Source: Saccharopolyspora hordei
GTDB lineage: Bacteria > Actinomycetota > Actinomycetes > Mycobacteriales > Pseudonocardiaceae
DNA length: 64,000 nucleotides
Reading direction: 5' to 3'
Assembly: GCF_013410345.1 (NCBI RefSeq)
Contig: NZ_JACCFJ010000001.1
Span: forward strand, 4,692,501-4,756,500
Shown here: piece after piece, positions 28,634 through 36,007 of the stretch
How the letters are laid out: each line of letters starts with the position of its first letter
Numbering within the stretch: position 1 is the first letter of the stretch
The notes under the pieces: generated by a model
Databases searched by the model: none
The model's input: the letters and a program-made list of their open reading frames with translations, nothing else
What the model was told of the DNA's origin: nothing
Made by a program: the position numbers and the translations under genes

Positions 28634-29680
28634 ATGCGTGCAGTGCTGCTCACCGGCTTCGGAGGGCCGGAGAAGCTGGAGTACCGCGACGACGTGCCCG
28701 CCCCGGAGCCCGGTCCCGGCGAGGTCCGGGTCCGCGTCGCCGCGACGGGCATCAACAACACCGACGTCTGGACCCGCGAGGGCGCCTACGGCTCGGCGGA
28801 GGACCCGACGAGCACGGCGGGGTGGCGGCGCGAGCCGCTGGCGTTCCCCCGCATCCAGGGCGCCGACGTGGTCGGCCGCATCGACCAGGTCGGGGAGGGC
28901 GTGCCCCGGTCGCGGCTCGGCGAGCGCGTCCTCGTCGACCCGATGCTCTACACCGGTGGCGAGCGCGAGCTCGTCGACACCGAGTACCTGGGCAGCGAGC
29001 GCGACGGCGGCTTCGCCGACTTCACCACCGTCCCGGCCGGCAACGCCCACCCGGTGCAGAGCCGGCTCAGCGACGCCGAGCTCGCCACCTTCCCGACGGC
29101 CTGCACGACCGCGATGCGCATGCTCAACCGGGCTGACGTGCGGGCCGGGGAGACCGTCGTGGTCACCGGCGCGTCCGGCGGCGTCGGTTCCGCCCTCGTC
29201 CAGCTCGCGACGCTGCGCGGCGCGCGGGTGGTCGCGGTGACCAGCTCGGCCAAGCGCGAACGCGCGCTGCGGCTCGGGGCGCACGCGACGGTGGACCGCG
29301 ACGCCCCCGACCTGGCCGCGGCGGTGCGCGCGGAGGTCGGTCCCGTCGACGTGGTGGCCGACGTGGTGGCCGGGCCCGCCTTCGCCCCGCTGCTGCGCGT
29401 GCTCGGCCCGCTCGGGCGCTACGTCGTGGCCGGCGGCATCGCCGGGCCGCTGGTGGAGACCGACCTGCGCACCGTCTACCTGCGGCAGCTGCAGTTGATC
29501 GGCTCGTCCTTCGGCACGCACGAGGACTTCGCCCAGCTGGTCGACCACGTCCAGCGCGGCGAGCTGACCCCGCTGCTGGCGGGCACCTACCCGCTGCCCG
29601 AGCTCCGCGAAGCCCAGCGGGCCTTCGCGGCCAAGGACTTCTTCGGCAAGCTCGTCATCACCGTGGAGGGATCGGCGTGA
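28634..29680 (+). CDS. Zinc-independent MDR oxidoreductase (quinone reductase-like)
   Basis: The 348-residue medium-chain dehydrogenase has a GroES-like N-terminal domain starting MRAVLLTGFGGPEKLEY and a Rossmann domain with the cofactor motif VTGASGGVGSALVQLA near residue 175. The usual catalytic and structural zinc cysteines are missing, so it belongs to the quinone-oxidoreductase/enoyl-reductase-like branch and would use NADPH. It is under the TetR-operator promoter at 28544-28610 and overlaps the hydrolase start. It could reduce an enone or quinone-like xenobiotic, the hydrolase acting on the same compound. Confidence 0.84.
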   Translation: MRAVLLTGFGGPEKLEYRDDVPAPEPGPGEVRVRVAATGINNTDVWTREGAYGSAEDPTSTAGWRREPLAFPRIQGADVVGRIDQVGEGVPRSRLGERVLVDPMLYTGGERELVDTEYLGSERDGGFADFTTVPAGNAHPVQSRLSDAELATFPTACTTAMRMLNRADVRAGETVVVTGASGGVGSALVQLATLRGARVVAVTSSAKRERALRLGAHATVDRDAPDLAAAVRAEVGPVDVVADVVAGPAFAPLLRVLGPLGRYVVAGGIAGPLVETDLRTVYLRQLQLIGSSFGTHEDFAQLVDHVQRGELTPLLAGTYPLPELREAQRAFAAKDFFGKLVITVEGSA

Positions 29681-30537
29681 AGCTCGACGCGCACACCCTC
29701 GTCGACGGCGTCCGGCTGGCTCACCGGCACGTGCCGGGGAGCACCGGGGAGGTCCTGGTCTTCGTGCACGGCACGCCGTCGCACTCCCACATCTGGCGGA
29801 ACGTGGTGCCGGCGTTCGAGGCGGCGGGCCACGGCGTGCTGGTCTACGACCTGCTGGGCTACGGCGCCTCGGAACGGCCGGTCGACCGCGACACGTCCGT
29901 CACCGCGCAGGCCGACCTGCTCGCGGAGCTGTTGCGGCAGCTCGACGTCCCGCGGTGCACGCTGGTCGGGCACGACATCGGGGGCGCGGTGGCGCAGCTC
30001 TTCACCACCGCGCACCCGGACCGCGTCGAGCGGCTGGCCCTGATCGACTCGGTCAGCTACGACTCCTGGCCGTCGAGCACCTGGCAGCAGATCATCCGCG
30101 ACCACCTCGACGAACACGCGGCCATGCCGGAACGGGAGTTCGCCGCCATGCTCACCGGCCAGCTGGCGATGACGGTCGCGGACCCCGCCCGGATGACCGG
30201 CGAGACCCTGGAGGCCTACTTGCGTCCACATCGGACGCCGGTCGGCCGGGCGTCGTTCTTCGAGCACCAGGTCCGCCACTACGACTCGACGCCGACCCAG
30301 CGGGTGGCTCCGCTGCTGGGCACCCTGACCGTGCCGACCCGGGTCATCTGGGGCGCCGAGGACCGCTGGCAACCGGTGGACCACGCCCACCGCCTGGCCC
30401 GGGACATCCCGAACGCCACCCTCGCCACGATCCCCGACGCGGGCCACTTCCCCATGGAGGACGACCCGTCCCGCGTCACCGAGGAGCTCTTCACCCTCCT
30501 CAGCACCCCCGCGCACCACCACGCGGGACGCTGCTGA
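29677..30537 (+). CDS. Alpha/beta hydrolase with aspartate nucleophile
   Basis: The 286-residue protein is an alpha/beta hydrolase. The oxyanion motif HGTPSHSHIW is near residue 28, and the nucleophile elbow is VGHDIGGAVAQLF near 100, with Asp rather than Ser. The acid lies in VIWGAEDRWQPVD and the histidine in PDAGHFPMEDD. An Asp nucleophile points to the epoxide-hydrolase/haloalkane-dehalogenase branch rather than to an esterase. GTG 29677 overlaps the upstream stop (GTGA), so the two genes are translationally coupled and share TetR control. Confidence 0.84.
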   Translation: MKLDAHTLVDGVRLAHRHVPGSTGEVLVFVHGTPSHSHIWRNVVPAFEAAGHGVLVYDLLGYGASERPVDRDTSVTAQADLLAELLRQLDVPRCTLVGHDIGGAVAQLFTTAHPDRVERLALIDSVSYDSWPSSTWQQIIRDHLDEHAAMPEREFAAMLTGQLAMTVADPARMTGETLEAYLRPHRTPVGRASFFEHQVRHYDSTPTQRVAPLLGTLTVPTRVIWGAEDRWQPVDHAHRLARDIPNATLATIPDAGHFPMEDDPSRVTEELFTLLSTPAHHHAGRC

Positions 30538-30568
30538 ACGGACGACCGAGACGAAGGCAGGACGTGGG

Positions 30569-30632
30569 TCGGGCCTGGTCCTGGTGATCCGCACATCGCG
30601 CAACACCGCGCGAAGATCACGACCAGGCCCGA
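30569..30632. terminator. Long hairpin after the hydrolase gene
   Basis: TCGGGCCTGGTC plus GTGATC (split by a 3-base bulge, 30569-30589) pair with GATCACGACCAGGCCCGA (30615-30632), giving an 18-bp stem around a 25-base loop. It lies between two convergent genes. It may be a terminator; its perfection and size would also suit a remnant of a small inverted-repeat element. Confidence 0.6.
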
Positions 30633-30748
30633 AACCGCGCGAGACCTCGCCTCGGGAACCGAGGTGTCCACATCGGATCGATCGCCACGAGCGCCAGCGG
30701 GCCACGGTCGAGCGGATCGATGGGGACACTGCCGAAGGGCACTGGAGA

Positions 30749-31309
30749 TCACCTGCTGCGGGGTGGTCCGTTCCAGCCACCGGACGCGGGAGGCGGGGGC
30801 TGGTTCCTGCGCCGCAGACCAGGCGGGGGCGGATCGTCCCTCATGAACTCCGCGAACCGCTGAGCTTGCACGGCGCGTCGGTGGTGGACAGCGGCGTGGA
30901 AGTAGCGGTTCGAGGCAGGCAGCCACGAGCACACGATCCCTGTGACGCCCAGTGCGCCGACGAGCGCGCTGAACGCCTTCAGCCCGAGGCCCCACGCCGG
31001 GTCGAGGAACCCGAACGGGACGAGAACCGCGTAGCAGCCGGAGAGGACGGTGAAGAAGACTCGCCAGCCGTTGTGCCCGGAGCGGACCTTCCAGCAGCCG
31101 AACACGAGGATCCCGGCGACTGCGACACCGAAGACCACGCTCGCGATGACGGCACCTCCGGTGGTGAGCGCAGCGAGCAGCCAGTAGAGCACCGCGTCCG
31201 TCGCCCACGCTCCGACTGCCAGTTCCAGAGCGGCAGGCCGCTGGGGCGCTCGGCCGGGCGGCGAGAAGTGAGCGCCACTCGGTCGGCCCGGGTACAACTG
31301 GTCAGTCAT
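30749..31309 (-). CDS. Unrecognised four-helix membrane protein
   Basis: The 186-residue protein starts MTDQLYPGRPSGAHF, has about four hydrophobic segments between residues 28 and 130, and a basic, proline-rich C-terminal tail (PPPPGLRRRNQPPPP region). I do not recognise the family. Codon use is noticeably less G/C at third positions than in its neighbours, which suggests recent acquisition. Its start lies inside the end of an upstream reading frame (ATGACTGA overlap), so it was probably the second gene of a coupled pair whose first gene is now incomplete. Confidence 0.6.
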   Translation of the reverse strand: MTDQLYPGRPSGAHFSPPGRAPQRPAALELAVGAWATDAVLYWLLAALTTGGAVIASVVFGVAVAGILVFGCWKVRSGHNGWRVFFTVLSGCYAVLVPFGFLDPAWGLGLKAFSALVGALGVTGIVCSWLPASNRYFHAAVHHRRAVQAQRFAEFMRDDPPPPGLRRRNQPPPPASGGWNGPPRSR

Positions 31310-31590
31310 CGTGGCCCTCCAACCACGTCATGTCGGAGAAGTCCACGTCGTCAGCCCACGTGACACCGCGATCGCGGCCATCGCGCGTTTCCTGTTGTGG
31401 TTGCTCATGTTCACCCCGCTGGTCGACACCTCGCGTCAGAATCCGCTCCAGCGCCTCAGAACCACGCAGTGTCGCATCGCGAAACGCCTGCTCTTCGTCG
31501 CGCAGCGCGGCGAGGGAACGCTGGCGAGGCGAGACCGGGGACGAAGGTCGTGGAACGCCCCGCTTCCAGTCCAGCGAGCGGACCGCCCAC
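31302..31590 (-). pseudogene. Headless ORF coupled to the membrane protein gene
   Basis: A minus-strand frame reads coherently for about 90 codons: residues like SLDWKRGVPRPSSPVSPRQR, then SLAALRDEEQAFRDATLRGS, and ending DFSDMTWLEGHDD at a TGA that overlaps the start of the membrane protein gene. The amino-acid pattern (amphipathic helix EEQAFRDATLRGSEALERIL, acidic end) looks like a real protein. The frame has no ATG or GTG start before it runs into the hairpin at 31607. It is best read as the truncated remains of a coupled upstream gene. The family is unknown. Confidence 0.4.
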
Positions 31591-31606
31591 CGAGGAGGCG
31601 TCCTGC

Positions 31607-31647
31607 GCGAGGGCGCCTCCCGCCGTTGCCGCGGAAGGCGCCCTCGC
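31607..31647. terminator. Terminator hairpin after 3-hydroxyacyl-CoA dehydrogenase
   Basis: GCGAGGGCGCCT and AGGCGCCCTCGC form a perfect 12-bp stem with a 17-base loop, 12 bases past the minus-strand stop at 31659. It should terminate that gene. Confidence 0.7.
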
Positions 31648-31658
31648 TCCGGGCCGCG

Positions 31659-32519
31659 TCAGTTGTAGTCGTAGAAGCCCTTGCCGGACTTCTTGCCCTT
31701 CAGGCCCGCGTCGACCATGCGGCGCAGGAGCGGCGGCGCCGCGTAGTTCGGGTCGCCGTACTCCTCGAACATCGAGTCCGCGATCGCCTTGAGCGTGTCC
31801 AGGCCGACCAGGTCGGACAGGCGCAGCGGGCCCATCGGGTGGGCGCAGCCCAGCACCATGCCCTTGTCCACGTCCTCGGCGCTGGCGAACCCGCCCTCGA
31901 CCATCCGGATCGCCGACAGCAGGTACGGCACCAGCAGGGCGTTGACGACGAACCCGGAGCGGTCCTTGGCCCGGATGGTCTCCTTGCCCAGCTGCTCGGT
32001 GGCGAAGGCGGCCGCACGCTCGACCGTCTCCTCCGAGGTCAGCAGCGACGGCACCAGCTCGACGAGCTTGAGCACCGGGACCGGGTTGAAGAAGTGCACG
32101 CCGAGCACCTGCTGCGGCCGGCCGGTGGCACCGGCCAGCTTGGCGATCGGGATGGACGAGGTGTTCGAGGCCAGGATCGCGTCCGGGTCCGACACCACCT
32201 CGTCCAGGTCGGCGAACAGCTTGGTCTTGAGCTGCTCGTCCTCGGCGATGGCCTCGATGACCATGGAGCGGTCCGCCAGGTCGCTCAGGGAGGTGGTGAA
32301 GCGCAGTCGCTCCAGCGCGGCGTCGCGGTCGGCCTCGGTGAGCTTGCCGTTCTGCACCGCGCGGTCCAGCGACTTCGACAACCGGGCCCGGCCGGCGGTG
32401 GCGGCGTCCTCGTTGACCTCGCACACGACGACGTCGAGCCCGGCCCGCGCGCCGACCTCCGCGATGCCGCCGCCCATCTGCCCGCCGCCGACGACTCCCA
32501 GGCGTTCGATCTTGGTCAC
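31659..32519 (-). CDS. 3-hydroxybutyryl-CoA dehydrogenase
   Basis: The 286-residue NAD-dependent enzyme oxidises or reduces 3-hydroxyacyl-CoA (short chain). The N-terminal Rossmann motif GVVGGGQMGGGIAEVGARAG, the stretch ASNTSSIPIAKLA, the catalytic region VLGVHFFNPVPVLKLVELV and the C-terminal KSGKGFYDYN are all typical. GTG 32519 has AAGGA upstream; GTG 32522 is directly adjacent. The palindrome TTACTGGCCGGTAA lies 59 bases upstream, and similar sites precede the thiolase at 63139, so the two beta-oxidation or acetoacetyl-CoA pathway genes may share a regulator. Confidence 0.9.
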   Translation of the reverse strand: MTKIERLGVVGGGQMGGGIAEVGARAGLDVVVCEVNEDAATAGRARLSKSLDRAVQNGKLTEADRDAALERLRFTTSLSDLADRSMVIEAIAEDEQLKTKLFADLDEVVSDPDAILASNTSSIPIAKLAGATGRPQQVLGVHFFNPVPVLKLVELVPSLLTSEETVERAAAFATEQLGKETIRAKDRSGFVVNALLVPYLLSAIRMVEGGFASAEDVDKGMVLGCAHPMGPLRLSDLVGLDTLKAIADSMFEEYGDPNYAAPPLLRRMVDAGLKGKKSGKGFYDYN

Positions 32520-32577
32520 CACACGATCCTTCCCGATTCCGGCTGCGCTGCCTCGCCGATCATGCCAGGAGAGGCGG

Positions 32578-32591
32578 TTACTGGCCGGTAA
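32578..32591. promoter_or_regulatory. TTACTGGCCGGTAA operator
   Basis: This 14-bp near-perfect palindrome lies 59 bases upstream of the 3-hydroxyacyl-CoA dehydrogenase start. It differs at one base from the perfect palindrome 63072-63085 in front of the thiolase gene. It is most probably an operator for a fatty-acid or acyl-CoA responsive repressor, which is not encoded in the window. Confidence 0.65.
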
Positions 32592-32760
32592 TACGTGCGC
32601 TAGACCACGTGATCGCCTGCGCGGACGGGCGGCGCGGAGCCGGCCCCACGCCCCCACGGCTTCCCGGCTCCGCGCGGTCGAACCCCCCGATCCGACCCTG
32701 ACCCCCGAAACGCGTTCAGGTTACCCCACGTTCCGTGCACGACCGCATGCGCTCCGAACA

Positions 32761-33561
32761 TCACTGCGGTTGGCAGGTGGGGCACCACAGCGTGCCGCGC
32801 CCGCCGATCCGCGTCCGCCGCAGCGGCGTCGAGCACCGCGGGCACCGCGGGTCCGGCTCGTCGCGGTGCCCGGTCAGCCAGGCCGCGTCGTCGGGCACGT
32901 GCCCGGCCCGGACGGCGGCACGCAGCATCGCGCGCATCTCCCCGTGCATGCGTTCCAGGTCGTCGGAGCTCAGCTGGGTCGTGGTCCGGTTCGGGTGGAC
33001 GCGGGCGCGCCACAGCAGCTCGTCGGTGCAGATGTTGCCCAGCCCGGCGAGCACGGACTGGTCCATCAGCGCCGCCTTGGTCCCGCGCCGGGTGCGGGTG
33101 AGCCGCTCGCCGAACTCCCCGAGGCCGATCCGCTGCGCGTCCGGCCCGAGCTCGGCCAGCAGGTCGTCCACGTCGTCCTGCCTGCGCGCCAGGTGCAGCC
33201 CGGTGAGCTTGCGCATGTCGTGGTACCGCAGCTCCCCGGCGGAGAAGTCGAACACCACCCGGTCGTGCTGGTGGGCCTCGGTGCCGTGGTCGCACCACTC
33301 GAAGCTGCCGGTCATCCCGAAGTGCGCCACCACGACGGGTTCCGCCGGCGTCGCGTTCGGCGCGCCGCCGGTGGGGATGAGCAGCCACTTGCCGTGCCGC
33401 CGCGGCTCGCCGAAGTACCGGCGCCGCACCGCCTCCCGGAACTCCTCGCCGCCCACACCGCGCAGCACCTGCGCGTCGTGCACGCGGACGTCGCGCACCT
33501 GCCGCTTCTCGGCGTGCCGCGCGACCCGGCGGAAACCCTCGACGTCCGGCAGCTCAGGCAT
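32761..33561 (-). CDS. Fpg/Nei-type DNA glycosylase
   Basis: The 266-residue base-excision enzyme starts MPELPDVE; after Met removal Pro2 is the Schiff-base nucleophile and Glu3 the general acid. The helix-two-turn-helix region is visible in MDQSVLAGLGNICTDELLW near residue 165, and the C-terminal zinc finger has its four cysteines in CPRC and CPTC. It removes oxidised bases (formamidopyrimidine, 8-oxoguanine or oxidised pyrimidines) and nicks DNA. The divergent neighbour is a peroxiredoxin, so both deal with oxidative damage. The Fpg versus Nei assignment is not settled by sequence alone. Confidence 0.9.
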   Translation of the reverse strand: MPELPDVEGFRRVARHAEKRQVRDVRVHDAQVLRGVGGEEFREAVRRRYFGEPRRHGKWLLIPTGGAPNATPAEPVVVAHFGMTGSFEWCDHGTEAHQHDRVVFDFSAGELRYHDMRKLTGLHLARRQDDVDDLLAELGPDAQRIGLGEFGERLTRTRRGTKAALMDQSVLAGLGNICTDELLWRARVHPNRTTTQLSSDDLERMHGEMRAMLRAAVRAGHVPDDAAWLTGHRDEPDPRCPRCSTPLRRTRIGGRGTLWCPTCQPQ

Positions 33562-33673
33562 ACCACCGACTACCCCACCGAGGGGTCCACCGGAACCCCG
33601 AGCGCCCGCGCCGCCACCCGGTCGGCGCGGTCCTCCCCCTACCCTGGTCATGATCGACCGGGAAGGAGCGAGG

Positions 33674-34126
33674 ATGCGCGAGGGTGACGTGGTGCCGGAC
33701 TTCGCGCTGCCGGACCAGGACGGCGAGGAGCGCACGCTCTCCGGGCTCGTCGCCGGTGGCCCGGTCGTGCTGTTCTTCTACCCTGCGGCGATGACCACCG
33801 GGTGCACCAAGGAGGCCTGCCACTTCCGGGACCTGGCCGCGGAGTTCGCCGAGGTCGGGGCGCAGCCGGTGGGGATCAGCGCGGACCAGGTCGGCAAGCA
33901 GCGGCGGTTCGCCGAGGCGCACGGGTTCCCGTTCCCGCTGCTGTCCGATGCCGACGGTGCCGTCGCGCGCCGGTTCGGCGTAAAGCGCCGGTTCGGGCCG
34001 CTGCCGGTCAAGCGGCACACCTTCGTCCTCGACGAGCAGCGCCGGGTGCTGGCGGTGATCCGCAGCGAGTTCCGCGTGGAGGCGCACGCCGACCAGGCCC
34101 TGGCGGTCCTCAGGCAGCGCTCATAG
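33674..34126 (+). CDS. Peroxiredoxin, BCP/PrxQ type
   Basis: The 150-residue thiol peroxidase reduces hydroperoxides in the cytoplasm. It has the peroxidatic cysteine C44 and the resolving cysteine C49 in TTGCTKEACHF, an atypical two-cysteine arrangement of the PrxQ/BCP group. The arginine of the active site lies in the region PVKRHTFVLD. I chose ATG 33674 because GGAAGGAG lies 5 bases upstream; ATG 33650 is only 4 bases from a -10-like TACCCT and is probably untranslated leader. The stop overlaps the stop of the convergent TRIC gene by 6 bases. Confidence 0.88.
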   Translation: MREGDVVPDFALPDQDGEERTLSGLVAGGPVVLFFYPAAMTTGCTKEACHFRDLAAEFAEVGAQPVGISADQVGKQRRFAEAHGFPFPLLSDADGAVARRFGVKRRFGPLPVKRHTFVLDEQRRVLAVIRSEFRVEAHADQALAVLRQRS

Positions 34127-34765
34127 CGAGCCCCCACCGCGCGCCAGCGGCGCACGCCAGCCGTAGTGCAGGGCGAGCAGCCGCACCACCACCGCCAGCA
34201 GCGCGGCCAGCGCGCTGGTGATCGGCGTCAGCGTGCCCGTGACCGCCAGCACCGCGACGAGGCCGCTGCCCACCAGCGCCGGCACCGCGTAGATCTCGCT
34301 CTCCGGGTGCAGCAGCGCCGGGACGTCGCCGGCCAGCAGGTCGCGGGCGGCCCCACCGCCGATGGCGGTCGCCGCACCGAGCGCGACCGCGGCCAGCGGG
34401 TGCATGCCGTGGTTCAGCGCCTTGAGGCTGCCCGCCACGCAGAACACACCCAGCCCGATCGCGTCGAAGAACAGCACGAACCGGCGGATCCTCGTCAGGC
34501 GCGGGTGCCAGAAGAACACCACCACCGAGGCGACCAGCGGCGTGGTGAAGTACGAGGTGGTGGTGAACGCCTCCGGCGGCACAGCGCCGATCACCAGGTC
34601 GCGGAACAGCCCGCCGCCCAGCGCGGTCACCTCGGCCAGCACCACGATGCCGACCACGTCGAAGCGCTTGCGCACGGCGAGCAGCGCCCCGGAGAGCGCG
34701 AAGGCGAAGATGCCGATCAGGTCGAGGACCTGCTGGACCAGAGGGTTGAGGATCACGGTGCCCAC
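34121..34765 (-). CDS. TRIC-type (UPF0126) membrane channel
   Basis: The 214-residue protein has seven hydrophobic helices arranged as two related halves plus one. The glycine-rich repeats GGGLFRDLVIGAVPPEAF and GGGAARDLLAGDVPALLH mark the bacterial trimeric intracellular cation channel family. These form K+-permeable or other cation channels in the inner membrane; the role in bacteria is not settled. It starts at GTG 34765 and converges with the peroxiredoxin gene, their stops overlapping by 6 bases. Confidence 0.88.
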   Translation of the reverse strand: MGTVILNPLVQQVLDLIGIFAFALSGALLAVRKRFDVVGIVVLAEVTALGGGLFRDLVIGAVPPEAFTTTSYFTTPLVASVVVFFWHPRLTRIRRFVLFFDAIGLGVFCVAGSLKALNHGMHPLAAVALGAATAIGGGAARDLLAGDVPALLHPESEIYAVPALVGSGLVAVLAVTGTLTPITSALAALLAVVVRLLALHYGWRAPLARGGGSL

Positions 34766-34802
34766 CGCACCGTTCTACCTCCCGCCCCACCGGCCTACCC
34801 GG

Positions 34803-34925
34803 TCAGCGCTCCTCGGCCTGCGCGGCGATCGCGCGCAGGATCGCGACGACGTCCTCGCCGCTGGGTGCGCGGTCCGGGTGCCGCACCTGCCCGGCGCGGC
34901 CGGCGCCGTCGGACTGCCGGACCAC
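34803..34925 (-). CDS. Possible 40-residue ORF after the sugar ABC operon
   Basis: A minus-strand frame ends GEDVVAILRAIAAQAEER at 34803 and has a helix-friendly composition with strong G/C third positions. The first candidate start is GTG 34925; the frame is open further upstream, under the end of the binding-protein gene. No ribosome site is seen. It may be a small gene, the tail of a degraded one, or chance. I do not recognise it. Confidence 0.25.
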   Translation of the reverse strand: MVRQSDGAGRAGQVRHPDRAPSGEDVVAILRAIAAQAEER

Positions 34926-34950
34926 GGTGCCGGCCGCGCTCGCTGGACCG

Positions 34951-35955
34951 TCAGGCGGGCGGGTTCTCGCAGGACGGGTTGAGCAGCTTCTGCACCTCGG
35001 GGCTGTCCAGGTTCTCCTCGGTGATCAGCGTCGAGCCCGTGTCGGTCTCCGGCGACGGGTTCTGCTCACCGCGGATCTCGGCCACCGCCGCGTTCACGGC
35101 CGCGTAGCCCATCTTGAACGGGTTCTGCGCGATCAGGCCGGTGATCACACCGTCGCGCAGCGCCTGGATCTCACCTTCCGAGGTGTCCCACCCGATGATC
35201 TTCACCTGGCCGACCTTGCCGGCCTGCCGGACCGCTTCGGCGGCCCCGAGCACGCTGGGCTCGTTGGCCGCGTAGATGCCGTCGAGGTCCGGGTTCGCGG
35301 TGAGGATGTCCTGGGTGACCTGCAGCGCGCGGTTGAAGTCGCTGTCGCTGGACTGCTGCGCCACCAGCTGCAGGCCCGGGTGCTTGGCCATGCCCCGCTC
35401 GAAGCCCTCGGCCCGGGTCTCGTTGGTGCTGGTGCCCGGCTGGAACTCGATGAACGCCACCTTGCCGGTCCCGCCGAGCTGCTCGGCCAGCAGGTCGGTG
35501 GCCTGCTCGGCGGCGGCGACGTTGTTGGTGGCGTAGACCGGGACGTCCGGGGGCTGGGGGTCGGTGCCGGAGTCCATGTTGACCACCGTGGTGCCCTGGC
35601 CCTGCGCGGACTTGGTGACGTCGGCCAGCGCCTTGGCGTCCGTCGCGGCGTACACCAGGCCCTTGACGTCACCCTGCGACAGCAGGTCCTGCAGCAAGCT
35701 CTGCTGGCCGCTGACGTCGCTCTCCGCGTTGACCCCGTCCCAGTGCACGGTGACGTCCTGGTGCTGGGAGCCCGCGCACTCCGCGCCGACCCGCACCTTC
35801 TCCCAGAAGTCGAAGCCGATGGCCTTCGGCACCACGGCGAGCTTGATCGGCCCGCCCTGGTCGCCACCCCCACCGGTCTGCTCGCGCACTCCGACGCTGC
35901 ACCCGGCCGCTGCCACCGAGACCAGCACGCACGCCGCGGTCAGAACCTTCTTCAT
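34951..35955 (-). CDS. Sugar ABC transporter binding lipoprotein
   Basis: The 334-residue protein is a periplasmic-binding-protein-family lipoprotein. It starts MKKVLTAACVLVSVAAAGCS, with a lipobox ending at C19, so it is anchored outside the membrane. Family stretches are LAVVPKAIGFDFWEKVRVGAE near residue 40, DGIYAANEPSVLGA near 225, and IIGWDTSEGEIQALRDG near 255, all typical of ribose/rhizopine-type CUT2 binding proteins. It is the last gene of an operon with the ATPase and permease. A ribose, xylose or polyol-like ligand is likely but not certain. Confidence 0.9.
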   Translation of the reverse strand: MKKVLTAACVLVSVAAAGCSVGVREQTGGGGDQGGPIKLAVVPKAIGFDFWEKVRVGAECAGSQHQDVTVHWDGVNAESDVSGQQSLLQDLLSQGDVKGLVYAATDAKALADVTKSAQGQGTTVVNMDSGTDPQPPDVPVYATNNVAAAEQATDLLAEQLGGTGKVAFIEFQPGTSTNETRAEGFERGMAKHPGLQLVAQQSSDSDFNRALQVTQDILTANPDLDGIYAANEPSVLGAAEAVRQAGKVGQVKIIGWDTSEGEIQALRDGVITGLIAQNPFKMGYAAVNAAVAEIRGEQNPSPETDTGSTLITEENLDSPEVQKLLNPSCENPPA

Positions 35956-36007
35956 CCTCGAGCTCCCTTGCTCGTCACCGGTTTCCCACGGGCTGCGAGG
36001 TCGTCGC

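Noticed and set aside
31311-32591. Plus-strand 426-codon frame over 3-hydroxyacyl-CoA dehydrogenase
   Set aside because: Antisense shadow; no family match and no ribosome site, while the other strand has clear enzyme motifs.
33650-33673. ATG 33650 as the peroxiredoxin start
   Set aside because: It lies only 4 bases from the -10-like TACCCT, while ATG 33674 has a well-spaced GGAAGGAG and fits the family N-terminus.
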